A stretch of DNA of 33,225 bases. Origin: Bacteroidota bacterium. Lineage in GTDB: Bacteria > Bacteroidota > Bacteroidia > Chitinophagales > Chitinophagaceae. The DNA lies in contig JABDGU010000018.1 in assembly GCA_013285905.1 (NCBI GenBank), positions 1 to 33,225 on the forward strand, given 5' to 3'. Of this stretch, positions 1 through 8,330 are shown piece after piece (position 1 is the stretch's first letter; the number at the start of each line of letters is the position of its first letter). Below the pieces are notes generated by a model, which saw nothing but the letters and a program-made list of their open reading frames with translations, was not told the DNA's origin and searched no databases. The translations under genes and the position numbers were made by a program.

Positions 1-1
1 C

Positions 2-319
2 CTGAAAGCGGAGGCCGGAAGAGAGTTATGTAAACATTTTGGCGAACTAAATCCTCCCGATGAGCATGAGTTAATGAAGAGGATTGCAGGAGAAGTAATG
101 CTAAGGCCATGCGATCTTAATATGGGTAACTGGCATTGTGGCACTACTCATTGTATCGGTGGATGGGGTACTGTAATCGACCCTGTAATGCAACGAATAG
201 AAGCTGCAAGCAATGCTGAAACAGCAAGCTACGCCTGCCTGCCTTCCTATTCACATCTCTTCTTTGTTGATAATAAAACAGCATTAAAAGCACTTGAAGA
301 AATAGCCGATAAGAACTAA
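2..319 (+). CDS. Hypothetical phage protein, 5' end outside window
   Basis: The frame is open to the left edge, so at least 105 codons are visible and the real start lies upstream. An internal ATG at 74 would give 81 residues, but the codons before it read as normal protein. The middle holds a Trp/Cys/His-rich stretch (NWHCGTTHCIGGW) like one I know from short uncharacterised phage proteins. Cys and His might bind metal, but that is a guess. The stop overlaps the next start (TAATG), which indicates translational coupling in the early operon. No function can be assigned. Confidence 0.7.
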   Translation: MKAEAGRELCKHFGELNPPDEHELMKRIAGEVMLRPCDLNMGNWHCGTTHCIGGWGTVIDPVMQRIEAASNAETASYACLPSYSHLFFVDNKTALKALEEIADKN

Positions 320-972
320 TGGATCCATACTACAGCAGAACGGAAGTTTCTAACAGTGATTTGTCCTGGCTCAAAAAATACTGGATGCCAGCCCAGCAGA
401 TCATTGATTATGAAAAGGCTTACAAATTCGGAAGCCTTATTGACGCTATGATAACGGAATCGCATAGGGTTGATTACTTCCTGTTCCGCGTAGATGACAT
501 TCAATATACAGCTGAGGACTTCGATAAGGCAGAAGAAATGAAACGTTCTTTTATGCGGGATCCTCTTTGTAAAAGCATGTTATCCCAAGCCAGCACTCAG
601 TCAGTAATGGCTAAAGTATGCAAATTCCGGTATGGCACCCTGGAATATGAAATGCCGGCACGTTGTAAATGGGATATCTGGATGGACCACGCCAACTGGG
701 GCGGAGATATTAAATCGACAGCTGCCACTACGCAGAAACAGTTTGAAGAAGCCGTAAGATATTTTGATTATGACCGGCAGCGTGCCTGGTATATGGATAT
801 CGCAAAAAGCGATACAGATATACTGATCGGAATCAGTAAGGTGAATTTCAAAGTGTTTAAAGTGCCGATAAAAAGGGGCGATAGCCTTTACAATTCAGGA
901 CGGGAGAAATACGAAGAGCTTGCCTTCAGGTATTGGTACTTATTCTCTGACAATTTAAAGCTAGTAGCATGA
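319..972 (+). CDS. PD-(D/E)XK nuclease-like protein (RecE/Cas4-type, DUF3799-like)
   Basis: 217 residues. The central part has the layout of the phage RecE-like exonuclease core: FGSLIDAMI near residue 35, GGDIKST near 128-134 (the D-x-K catalytic strand), and DRQRAWYMDIA near 152-162 (the helix that in this fold carries the QxxxY-like motif). Enzymes of this type resect double-stranded ends to give single-stranded tails for annealing or repair. It lies in an early operon with a NinB-like gene, which fits a phage recombination module. It starts inside the previous stop and its own stop overlaps the next ATG (ATGA). The fold assignment is from motifs only; exonuclease activity is inferred. Confidence 0.65.
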   Translation: MDPYYSRTEVSNSDLSWLKKYWMPAQQIIDYEKAYKFGSLIDAMITESHRVDYFLFRVDDIQYTAEDFDKAEEMKRSFMRDPLCKSMLSQASTQSVMAKVCKFRYGTLEYEMPARCKWDIWMDHANWGGDIKSTAATTQKQFEEAVRYFDYDRQRAWYMDIAKSDTDILIGISKVNFKVFKVPIKRGDSLYNSGREKYEELAFRYWYLFSDNLKLVA

Positions 973-1166
973 GAAAGGAGACCAGGAAATATAAGCTGAA
1001 AGAGGATATACTAAGTGGCAAAAAGGATAAGAAAGGCGCCAATATCCTGTATGGCAAGCGATTCGATGTTGTAACGGAAATATCAGATTGTGATAACGTA
1101 ATCATAGTTGAAGCAAAAAGCGGGGATAAATACCCGGTATTAAAAGACAAGCTAACTGAAATATAA
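969..1166 (+). CDS. Small basic hypothetical protein
   Basis: 65 residues, with a very Lys/Arg-rich first third followed by alternating hydrophobic positions (FDVVTEIS, NVIIVEA, YPVL) that suggest a small beta-barrel of SH3/KOW type. It overlaps the nuclease stop by four bases (ATGA) and the next gene starts five bases after its stop, so it is co-translated with the recombination genes. The charge and context would fit a nucleic-acid-binding accessory, but I do not recognise the family. Confidence 0.6.
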   Translation: MRKETRKYKLKEDILSGKKDKKGANILYGKRFDVVTEISDCDNVIIVEAKSGDKYPVLKDKLTEI

Positions 1167-1171
1167 AAAGA

Positions 1172-1609
1172 ATGCCGCTTAATCTCGGGGGAACGATCGA
1201 TGAAAATGGAAAGCTGCAGGTTTATGCACCTGATGAATTGCGCAGGTATATAAATGCACACAGAGGGGAAGTAGTTGTTCTTTCTATAAAACTGAAGAAA
1301 CAAAAGCGCTCCACGCCTCAAAACGATTATTACTGGGGTGTGGTAGTTGACAAGATCAGGAGGCGCTTTAATGAACTGGGGGAATATTCATTTGACGATA
1401 CCCTTACACACGAATTCCTTAAAAAGGAGTTCAACGGTAAAGAGGTAAACCTTAAGAATGGCAATTATGTGGTAGTGCCGGAATCTACTACAGAACTAAG
1501 CACCATTGAATTTATGATCTACCTGGAGAAGATAAAAGAGTTCGCAGCGACAGTTCTCGATATCTACATTCCGGACCCTAATGAACCGACCGACTTAACT
1601 ATTTATTAA
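1172..1609 (+). CDS. NinB-like recombination protein
   Basis: 145 residues. The motif KRSTPQNDYYWGVVVDKI at about residues 45-62 matches the recognisable core of NinB/Orf-type phage recombination proteins, where a RS-x-PQN-x-YYWG signature is common. In lambda, NinB (Orf) binds single-stranded DNA and SSB and helps recombination in place of RecFOR. The C-terminal end (DIYIPDPNEP) is also typical. Its place two genes after a RecE-like nuclease supports a recombination role. I am fairly sure of the family and less sure of the exact biochemical activity. Confidence 0.65.
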   Translation: MPLNLGGTIDENGKLQVYAPDELRRYINAHRGEVVVLSIKLKKQKRSTPQNDYYWGVVVDKIRRRFNELGEYSFDDTLTHEFLKKEFNGKEVNLKNGNYVVVPESTTELSTIEFMIYLEKIKEFAATVLDIYIPDPNEPTDLTIY

Positions 1610-1627
1610 AACATAAAATTCCATCCA

Positions 1628-2182
1628 ATGGCAGAAAAACAAAATGTTACCATTAAGAAGGCCAAACTCAAAGACGACTTATTCCTCGAAGCGGAATACA
1701 GCGAAGTAGTGAAAGACGGCTCCAACACCGTTAAAAAGGATTGCACCGCTCCCGTGCATGACGACCTGAAAGCTGCTTTCAGGAAACTCGATATCCATTT
1801 GGGCATCTTATGCCAGCAGTGTGTGCTTGACCAGGAAGGCATTGAATGGGAAATCACAGAAGATAACCTGGATATGGATGTGAAAAACATCACCTGCAGG
1901 GGATTCACCATCGGCGGCTCAGGCGACAGTGAAGGTGTTACACTTATTGGCTTCCGCATATTATCAAACGACAAGATACTGAACCTGGTAAGCCCGTTTC
2001 AGAAATGGGATGATATAAATGCTCCTTATGAATTCGTGAATGAACTAGGCGAGATCATCGAAGAATGTAAGCATGAAGTGAAGGAGTATCTCTTTAATGA
2101 TAAGCACGCTCCGGAAGCGCAATTGGATCTGTTTGAGCAGGATTCGCAGGATAACGGAGAAAAGGACACACTTCTTAAATAA
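1628..2182 (+). CDS. Hypothetical early phage protein
   Basis: 184 residues, soluble, mixed charge, no signal peptide or membrane segment. The conserved-looking centre (PVHDDLKAAFRKLDIHL) is followed by a Cys pair (CQQC) and a segment rich in Gly and small residues (GFTIGGSGDSEG). The C-terminal 40 residues are acidic. It sits between the NinB-like gene and the methyltransferase-ParB gene, all on one strand with short spacers. It could be a partner in recombination or DNA binding by position, but no family was recognised. Confidence 0.6.
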   Translation: MAEKQNVTIKKAKLKDDLFLEAEYSEVVKDGSNTVKKDCTAPVHDDLKAAFRKLDIHLGILCQQCVLDQEGIEWEITEDNLDMDVKNITCRGFTIGGSGDSEGVTLIGFRILSNDKILNLVSPFQKWDDINAPYEFVNELGEIIEECKHEVKEYLFNDKHAPEAQLDLFEQDSQDNGEKDTLLK

Positions 2183-2216
2183 CAGAATTTATTAACACTA
2201 AAATATCTAACCAATT

Positions 2217-4808
2217 ATGTCTATTAAAAAACCAACAGCTGAGGCGCTGGAAGTCCTCAAAAATTGTTCCATTGACGGGCTGGTAGTCAAACTACCTGAA
2301 GGGCAATTGGAGCGTATTGTTTACACCGAAGTAAAGAAGTTCCTAGAACAAGTCGGTGGTAAATGGAAAGGCGGTAAAACGCAGGATTTTGTATTTGAAG
2401 AAGATCCAACCGAATTGCTTCAGATGCAGGCCAACGGAGAAGGAAAAAACTTGAAGAAGGAATTTCAGTTTTTTGCCACACCGAATATTATAGCACAGAT
2501 GATTGTATGTATGCTTGGAACCGTTACACCTGATATGAAAATATTAGAACCTTCTGCAGGTGATGGGGCATTAATAAAAGAATTATGCTCCACGTTTGAT
2601 GATCTATTTGTGGATTGTTTTGAATTAATGGAACTGAACCGCAAAAAACTTTCAAAAATTAAAAATGCAAACCTTTTAGGGGAGGATTTTCTGTTAGCTG
2701 AGGGTTTGGAAGGAAAGTATGATATTATCATTGCTAACCCTCCATTTACGAACAATCAAGACATAACACACATCTGGAAAATGTATGAGTGCCTCAAACC
2801 GGGTGGGCGCCTCATAACAATCGCATCCCCTTCATGGACATTTGGCTCACAGAAAAAGCAGATACAATTTAGGGAATGGTTTGAAGGGCTTGAAAATACA
2901 GATCGTCAAGATCTTGACCCGGGGCAATTTGCTGAATCTGGCACAAATGTGAGGACACTGCTGCTTACTATCAACAAACCAGGTAGTGTTGTTAAAGCTA
3001 CTCCCGTTAACCGATCAGCACCGATGATTAAGGACATCAAGCTTAATGATATTATACCTGACAAGGACCAGCCGCGCAAATTCTTCGACCAGAAAGAACT
3101 GGAAGACCTTGCCATATCCATTGCCCAGCATGGTGTTATTGAGCCAATACTCGTTAGGCCAGTCGCAGGTAGATATATAATAGTATTCGGTGAAAGGCGC
3201 TGGAGGGCCAGTAATATTGCAATGGCTTCCAATTCTGATATTACCACCATCCCTTGTATGGTGCGTGAAATGACAGATGAAGAAGCACAGGAACTTCAAA
3301 TAACAGAAAACCTCCAGCGCCACGACCCTCATCCTATGGAAGAAGCTACAGCATTTGAAAAGATGTTGGCCAGGTATGACGTTAAGGGGATATCAGTCAG
3401 GATGGGCAGATCCGCTAAATACGTTGCAACCCGTCTGCAGTTTAATAGTCTTATATCAGGTTTTCAGGAATTGTTCTTTAAGGGTTTTATTGATTTTTCA
3501 GATGCTTTAAAGATTAGCATGATAAATCCTGATATTCAGGAAACCATTTATTCAGAACGCATAGATGAAGATTGGAGGGAACAGGAGGATTTTGAGATTG
3601 GTAACCTTTCCTGGTATATCAATAATAATAAGAGCAACAATTTAGATAAAGCAACATTTAAAACAGAAGATGAGACACTTTATCCTGAAATGGGTGCCTG
3701 TGGTAAATGTCCTCATAATTCTTCCAATACCCTTGAATTATTTATTGATGAGAAAAATGGCAGAAGGTGTAAAATGCCTGAATGTTTCACAATCAAAACA
3801 AATAAAGCCTTTTCCCAGAAAATAGAAGCCGCTGTCAAAGAGCCGGATGTGCTACTGGTTTGCAATACCAGCTATATAAATTCTTCCGAACAATATAAAA
3901 TTGATGTTGCAAAGGAAACAGGGGCGCTTGTCTTAACAAAGAGCCAGGATTTCTCTACCATTGACAATGAACCATTGAAAACATGGGAAGAATATAAAGA
4001 AGAAAACGACGATGATTATGGTGATTGGGACAGCGAAACAGATGAATTTGTCCCAGACGAAAAACTACTCCGCAAGGCATATAGCCAGTACACTACTGAA
4101 TGGGAAGCAGACCAAAAAGATTTGCAGGTGAAGAGAGCCACAGGTAAGATAAAGAAAGCATTTGTCGTTGCTGGCCCAGACGAGGGCGCTTATATAGAAA
4201 TCGTTCTTTCGGATAAAAAAGCCAATTCAACATCTATAAGTGGTGCTGGTGAGGATGAAGCTGATAAGATACTCACCAGAGAGAGAAGAGCTATTGAGCT
4301 TGATGGTGAGAAGATATGGGAAAAGGTGAGGGTATTGGCCTCCAAGGATAAAGACGGTTTTCTGAATATAACTACGCCACTTTCCAAAATTGAAAGCCGT
4401 GCCGCTGCAATGGCCATCTATGATTCACTTGGTTACCAGGAAAAAGAATATTTCAGGGAAGAATACCTGAAACTGGAAGACAAGGGATATAATGACATCA
4501 GCTTCGCCGAAAAATTGGAAAAACAAACCGACAAGCAATTTGAGAAATCAATGTCGCTACTATTAAGACTGCTTATATCAGGAAAACTATTTGATATGGG
4601 CAAATCACATCTCTGCTCCAATTCCCGAAATATGGGCTATAAGGTCACCCAGGAATATTTCCCAGATGAAGTGCAAACCATAAACATCGAGCAGGAAGAA
4701 ATTGCCACTAAACGTGCTGCAAGAGTAAAACAGCGTATCGATGCTATTAAACCACCGGAACCACCGAAGAAGAAAGGTAAGGGCCTCAAAGCTTTACTCA
4801 ATGACTAA
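2217..4808 (+). CDS. DNA adenine methyltransferase-ParB fusion protein
   Basis: 863 residues in four parts. (1) Residues 1-75: small N-terminal segment ending in KFLEQVGGKWKGGKTQDFVF. (2) About 80-260: Rossmann methyltransferase with motif I EPSAGDGAL (about 110-118) and catalytic NPPF (about 174-177), which predict N6-adenine methylation. (3) About 270-450: ParB/Spo0J N-terminal fold with GERRWRA (about 325) and ENLQRHD (about 364), the boxes that bind CTP in ParB proteins, followed by a helix-turn-helix-like region. (4) A Cys cluster CGKCP...CKMPEC (about 494-520), as in many plasmid and phage ParB-like proteins, then a long acidic tail ending in a Pro/Lys-rich segment. The methyltransferase precedes ParB, whereas the fusions I know usually have ParB first. 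Likely roles are protection of phage DNA or marking and loading at specific sites; the link between the two halves is unknown. Confidence 0.8.
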   Translation: MSIKKPTAEALEVLKNCSIDGLVVKLPEGQLERIVYTEVKKFLEQVGGKWKGGKTQDFVFEEDPTELLQMQANGEGKNLKKEFQFFATPNIIAQMIVCMLGTVTPDMKILEPSAGDGALIKELCSTFDDLFVDCFELMELNRKKLSKIKNANLLGEDFLLAEGLEGKYDIIIANPPFTNNQDITHIWKMYECLKPGGRLITIASPSWTFGSQKKQIQFREWFEGLENTDRQDLDPGQFAESGTNVRTLLLTINKPGSVVKATPVNRSAPMIKDIKLNDIIPDKDQPRKFFDQKELEDLAISIAQHGVIEPILVRPVAGRYIIVFGERRWRASNIAMASNSDITTIPCMVREMTDEEAQELQITENLQRHDPHPMEEATAFEKMLARYDVKGISVRMGRSAKYVATRLQFNSLISGFQELFFKGFIDFSDALKISMINPDIQETIYSERIDEDWREQEDFEIGNLSWYINNNKSNNLDKATFKTEDETLYPEMGACGKCPHNSSNTLELFIDEKNGRRCKMPECFTIKTNKAFSQKIEAAVKEPDVLLVCNTSYINSSEQYKIDVAKETGALVLTKSQDFSTIDNEPLKTWEEYKEENDDDYGDWDSETDEFVPDEKLLRKAYSQYTTEWEADQKDLQVKRATGKIKKAFVVAGPDEGAYIEIVLSDKKANSTSISGAGEDEADKILTRERRAIELDGEKIWEKVRVLASKDKDGFLNITTPLSKIESRAAAMAIYDSLGYQEKEYFREEYLKLEDKGYNDISFAEKLEKQTDKQFEKSMSLLLRLLISGKLFDMGKSHLCSNSRNMGYKVTQEYFPDEVQTINIEQEEIATKRAARVKQRIDAIKPPEPPKKKGKGLKALLND

Positions 4809-4817
4809 TGGGGGGGG
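4808..4817 (+). repeat. G8 homopolymer at an overlapping start codon
   Basis: Eight consecutive G (4810-4817) begin with the G of an ATG that overlaps the TAA of the methyltransferase-ParB gene. The tract length decides whether the small basic ORF downstream is in frame with this start. G runs of this kind are known sites of phase variation and of assembly error; the sequence alone cannot tell which. Confidence 0.6.
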
Positions 4818-4835
4818 TATAAACGCTACCGCCTC

Positions 4836-4997
4836 ATGCAGCGGGATCTGGATGAACAAGGGATCACCACACTCATTAAGAGAGTTGGGCCCAAATGGTA
4901 CGAGGTGCATGTCAATTTCCAGATAATGAAGAAATACAGGCTGCGGGTATCAGCAAATAAATTCATAACCAGGTTACATAAAAAGAAATGCAGATAA
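4836..4997 (+). CDS. Small basic ORF behind a G8 tract, possibly frameshifted start
   Basis: From ATG 4836 this encodes 53 residues, strongly basic (ends HKKKCR), and its stop overlaps the helicase start at 4988. A better-placed ATG at 4808 overlaps the previous stop (TAATG) but is followed by eight G in total (4810-4817) and then hits TAA after four codons. With one G fewer, that ATG would read in frame through this ORF and give 62 residues (MGGYKRYRLM...). So the true start is either 4836, or 4808 with a G-tract length change, slippage or sequencing error. No family recognised. Confidence 0.5.
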   Translation: MQRDLDEQGITTLIKRVGPKWYEVHVNFQIMKKYRLRVSANKFITRLHKKKCR

Positions 4998-6658
4998 TAG
5001 AAACGCCATACAACTTTGAACTGATATTCGACTATAATGTCAGGATCATAGCAGCCATCAAAGCAATTCCGGGCAAATACTGGAATCCGGGCAATAAATG
5101 CTGGTGCATCCCTCTTAGCCAAAGGAATGCAGTTGAAGTGCTGGCCAAGAAGTATAATGTCATACCTGCAGGCAGCGATCAGCCTGAGAATATAGGAGTA
5201 ATACCAGAACTACCAGAACTGGATATCCAGATACCCCTGAAAAGGGATTTATTTCCCTTCCAAGGCAAAGGAGTAGCCTATACACTTCAGAAGATGGGTA
5301 CCGGCGGCGTATTCATAGGTGATAAGCCTGGCCTTGGTAAAACATCGCAGGCCATCGCTGCAACGGTGGCCGCTAAATCAAAGTGTATTCTTATTATCTG
5401 CCCATCAACATTGAAGCTGAACTGGCAACGGGAATTTATGGACGTGGCCGGCATGAAGTCAATGATAATGGCTGATAGCGTAAAGAACACCTGGCACGTC
5501 TATCATAAAACAGGCCTGTTCAATGTGTTTATTGTAAACTTCGAAAGCCTGAAGAAATATTTTGTAGCCTCTATTAATAAGCCTGCAGATAAGCCACTTA
5601 AACTCAATCATATTGTGTTTAAGGACACCATCAATCTTTTTGATACCATTATTATTGATGAATCACACAAATGCAAGGATGGGTCCACACAACAAGCTAA
5701 GTTCTGTATGGGCATTACCAGGCAAAAGAGGTTGGTGCTATGCCTGAGCGGTACTCCGGTAGTTAATAAACCAAAAGACCTTGTATCGCAGCTGCACATT
5801 TTAGGCCGCCTGGACCAGTTCGGCGGCTACAAATACTTTATGAACCGATATTGTGGCGGCAATGGCTCCGGCGCTACCAACCTGCGGGAACTGAATTACA
5901 AACTTTGTACTACCTGCTTCTATCAGCGGGAAAAGAAAGACGTGCTGAAGGAACTTCCCGACAAGATCAGGCAAATAGTTCTGTGCGATATTACCACCCG
6001 CAAGGAATACAATGAAGCGCTCGAGGACCTGGCCAATTACCTGAAAAAATACAAAGAGAAGACAGATCCTGAAATTCAAAATAGCATGCGCGGGGAAATC
6101 ATGGTCCAGATCATGGCTTGCAAGAACATCAGTGCCCGCGGAAAACTTCAGGATGCTATCGACCAGATCGACGAGGTAATTGAGTCAGGAGAGAAAATAG
6201 GGGTATTCATTCATCAGAAGGAAATTGCCCAGGCACTCCTGAAGCATTACCCCGGTGCAGTAAGTGTCCGTGGCGATGACAGTATGGAGGCCCGGCAAGC
6301 GGCAGTAGATAGTTTCCAAAGGGATGCCTCAACCAAAATAATTATCTGTTCTATTAAAGCTGCAGGCGTAGGTATTACCCTAACGGCAGCTTCCAGGATG
6401 ATGTTTATTGAATTACCCTGGCATGCGGCGGATTGTGACCAGTGCGAGGACCGTTTCCATCGTATCGGGCAAAAAGACAGCGTTCAATGTGGTTACCTGC
6501 TTGGGAAGGACACGATAGACGAGAAGATCTACGAGATAATAGAAAGCAAGCGCCTGGTTGCTAATACTATTACCGGGTCTGCAGATGATATCCAAAAGGA
6601 AATCATAGACAAGATCGCCAATAGTTTATTTAACACTCAAAAATTAGAAGCAGCATAA
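4988..6658 (+). CDS. SNF2-family DNA helicase/translocase (SMARCAL1-like)
   Basis: 556 residues, complete two-lobed SNF2 ATPase. Residues 1-60 resemble a HARP-like substrate domain (IPGKYWNPGNKCWCIPL). Lobe 1 has motif I GDKPGLGKT (about 110-118), motif Ia ICPSTLKLNWQREF, motif II DESH (about 224-227) and motif III LSGTP. Lobe 2 has AAGVGITLTAA and the closing DRFHRIGQKD (about 485-494). Such enzymes translocate on double-stranded DNA and can anneal or remodel forks. Phage copies usually lie in replication modules, as here just before the initiator-like gene. The Lys in GDKPGLGKT replaces the usual Glu; the catalytic Lys and Thr are intact. Start chosen at ATG 4988, the first good Met before the HARP-like part. 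Confidence 0.9.
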   Translation: MQIIETPYNFELIFDYNVRIIAAIKAIPGKYWNPGNKCWCIPLSQRNAVEVLAKKYNVIPAGSDQPENIGVIPELPELDIQIPLKRDLFPFQGKGVAYTLQKMGTGGVFIGDKPGLGKTSQAIAATVAAKSKCILIICPSTLKLNWQREFMDVAGMKSMIMADSVKNTWHVYHKTGLFNVFIVNFESLKKYFVASINKPADKPLKLNHIVFKDTINLFDTIIIDESHKCKDGSTQQAKFCMGITRQKRLVLCLSGTPVVNKPKDLVSQLHILGRLDQFGGYKYFMNRYCGGNGSGATNLRELNYKLCTTCFYQREKKDVLKELPDKIRQIVLCDITTRKEYNEALEDLANYLKKYKEKTDPEIQNSMRGEIMVQIMACKNISARGKLQDAIDQIDEVIESGEKIGVFIHQKEIAQALLKHYPGAVSVRGDDSMEARQAAVDSFQRDASTKIIICSIKAAGVGITLTAASRMMFIELPWHAADCDQCEDRFHRIGQKDSVQCGYLLGKDTIDEKIYEIIESKRLVANTITGSADDIQKEIIDKIANSLFNTQKLEAA

Positions 6659-6664
6659 TATAGC

Positions 6665-7606
6665 ATGACGGGCTACGAATTAACTGAGAAATTAAGAAAG
6701 GTGCGCAGGCGATACCGCCTGAATACATCAGAGCAGGCACTATATTATGAATTAGTGGCTATCTGCAATAATGAAGAATGGGTTTCTAAATTCAGTTGCT
6801 CTAATCAGCATCTGAGGGAATCTCTTTGCATAACTGAAAATACTTTGATATCTGCGAGAAATACACTTATTGAGGTAGGGCTTATTACTTACAAATCCGG
6901 ACAAAGTAAACGTATTTTCGGTGTTTATTCATTTAATACCACTGCAAATTTTGAACCCCAAAACAAAACAACTACTTCAAAAAAGACTGTGAAATCTGAA
7001 CCCCAAAAGCCGATTTGGGGTTCAGAAAATGATGTGAAAATTGCAGACTATATAGAGGATAAACAAAACCAAACTAAAACCAAACATTCTGTTTCTAACG
7101 AAACAGCGCCTATCAAAAAAAAATCTGAAAAGAAAAAAATTGAAAAGGCGCCTGCCGCGGCAAAATCGGGTATCACCCCGAAGGAGGGTATCACCCCTCA
7201 CTGGCCGGCAATGGTTAAAACATGGTTTAATTTCTACAAAAGCAAGTATATCATCGAACCGACATTTACAGGACGTGAGCCCAAAGCGCTGAAAGCGATA
7301 ATAGGCAAGCTTCAGAAGTTGTTTGAAGAAAGAAAATTTGAATGGACCAAAGAATTAGCAATCGACAAATTCACTAATTTTTTAACAACGGCACAGGCAG
7401 ATGGTTGGTTATCGAGGAATTTTATACTAAACAACCTAGATCTGCAATATGACGCTATACTCCAAAAAATAATAAATGGAAAGCAAGGACTTAACAATCA
7501 GGGAAAGCCAGCAACTGGTAGCGCTGTCTCCACAGCATCAGCAATCGCAAAGATTAATTCAATGTATTCTGCAACTGGAGGTGGAGGCCAGCAGAACAGC
7601 AGCTAA
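6665..7606 (+). CDS. Replication initiator-like protein with winged-helix N terminus
   Basis: 313 residues. Residues 1-95 look like a winged helix-turn-helix (SEQALYYELVAICN...LRESLCITENTLISARNTLIEVGLITYKSGQ). A disordered Lys/Gln/Thr-rich linker (about 100-175) follows, then a helical C-terminal domain (WPAMVKTWFNFYKSKY to about 280). This DNA-binding, linker and helicase-loader-interaction layout is that of lambda O and DnaD-like phage initiators. It follows the SNF2 helicase by six bases. The DNA of the linker carries iteron-like repeats, as the lambda O gene does. The last 131 bases overlap the next ORF, so the end of one or the start of the other may be poorly conserved. Confidence 0.6.
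   Translation: MTGYELTEKLRKVRRRYRLNTSEQALYYELVAICNNEEWVSKFSCSNQHLRESLCITENTLISARNTLIEVGLITYKSGQSKRIFGVYSFNTTANFEPQNKTTTSKKTVKSEPQKPIWGSENDVKIADYIEDKQNQTKTKHSVSNETAPIKKKSEKKKIEKAPAAAKSGITPKEGITPHWPAMVKTWFNFYKSKYIIEPTFTGREPKALKAIIGKLQKLFEERKFEWTKELAIDKFTNFLTTAQADGWLSRNFILNNLDLQYDAILQKIINGKQGLNNQGKPATGSAVSTASAIAKINSMYSATGGGGQQNSS
6952..7197 (+). other. Candidate replication origin inside the initiator gene
   Basis: Repeats seen directly: TGAACCCCAAA at 6952-6962 and again at 6997-7007, with its inverted copy at 7014-7024. The latter pair forms 13-base perfect arms (6995-7007 and 7014-7026) around a 6-base loop. Further on, GGGTATCACCCC occurs at 7168-7179 and 7186-7197, 18 bases apart, and each copy is itself a GGGT-ATC-ACCC inverted repeat. 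Between the two sets lies an A-rich tract (about 7114-7148). Iterons beside an AT-rich tract in the linker-coding part of an initiator gene match the lambda ori arrangement. The role as origin is inference. Confidence 0.4.
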
Positions 7607-8330
7607 ACTGGAACTGACGACTATTTCCCGTCAGCTGATGCCGGGGGGTATTCCATCCTTCCGGGAGATCAGGAACTATCCGGCCATTTGCCAGATGGTA
7701 CGCAGCGGGGAAATATCAGAAAACCACATGACCACCATTCTTTTCGTGATGGTAAAGGATCTCTGCAGCAGTGTGAATGTGGTCCGGAATATGAACGAGG
7801 ACCAGATGATAGAGGCAGCATCTATGCTGCTGAATGAATGTGATGATTTCCGCCTGGAAGACTTTGTTATGATGTTCTCAATGGGTAAGCGCGGCCACTT
7901 ACTGAAGATTTACGACCACCTGGACATAAACATCATATCCCAGATGCTGGATGTTTACTACGCCATGCGATGGAAGGCAGGCCAGAAGTTCCAGCAAGAA
8001 GAGCACCAATGGAATGAAAGGCCTAAACCACCACAGACACCGGAAGAAAAGGAAATGAGCGAACGTTTCGGCCAGCTGGTCGGTATTATGAAGTCATGGG
8101 AGAAACCCGGTACTGATAAGGATTCTGTAAACAAAAAAGAGCTTCAGAAGATAAAACCATTTGCTGAAGCTAATAATATCGACTGGGGAGAATTGATAAA
8201 ACAATTCCCACATCGCAGACAGGCTAAAGTATCAGGCCAGTTACAAAAGCTGAAAGAGCAATTTGATAATGGCTTCCTTTCAGAAATTGAATACAAACAG
8301 GCAAAAGAAAAAATATTGAAATTCAAATGA
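7476..8330 (+). CDS. Hypothetical phage protein (DUF6633-like) with SHOCT-like C terminus
   Basis: 284 residues from ATG 7476. Helical throughout: a Gln-rich N terminus, a core (IRNYPAICQMVRSGEIS, ...SVNVVRNMNEDQMIEAASMLL...) reminiscent of DUF6633-type proteins of Bacteroidota phages and prophages, and a last 30 residues (LKEQFDNGFLSEIEYKQAKEKIL) with the SHOCT-like oligomerisation pattern. The start is uncertain: 7476 makes a 131-base overlap with the initiator gene, while a later start (ATG 7637, MPGGIPSF) would avoid it but drop plausible sequence. Its stop overlaps the next ATG (ATGA). Function unknown; it lies between replication genes and a nuclease. Confidence 0.6.
   Translation: MESKDLTIRESQQLVALSPQHQQSQRLIQCILQLEVEASRTAAKLELTTISRQLMPGGIPSFREIRNYPAICQMVRSGEISENHMTTILFVMVKDLCSSVNVVRNMNEDQMIEAASMLLNECDDFRLEDFVMMFSMGKRGHLLKIYDHLDINIISQMLDVYYAMRWKAGQKFQQEEHQWNERPKPPQTPEEKEMSERFGQLVGIMKSWEKPGTDKDSVNKKELQKIKPFAEANNIDWGELIKQFPHRRQAKVSGQLQKLKEQFDNGFLSEIEYKQAKEKILKFK

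Noticed and set aside
926-1321. 131-residue leftward frame
   Set aside because: Lies across the ends and starts of three well-packed rightward genes; it is their antisense shadow. The same holds for the many long leftward frames under the methyltransferase-ParB, sheath, tape measure and baseplate genes.
4741-4926. 61-residue rightward frame over the G8 tract
   Set aside because: Begins inside the methyltransferase-ParB coding end and has low-complexity composition; the basic 53/62-residue frame is more protein-like.
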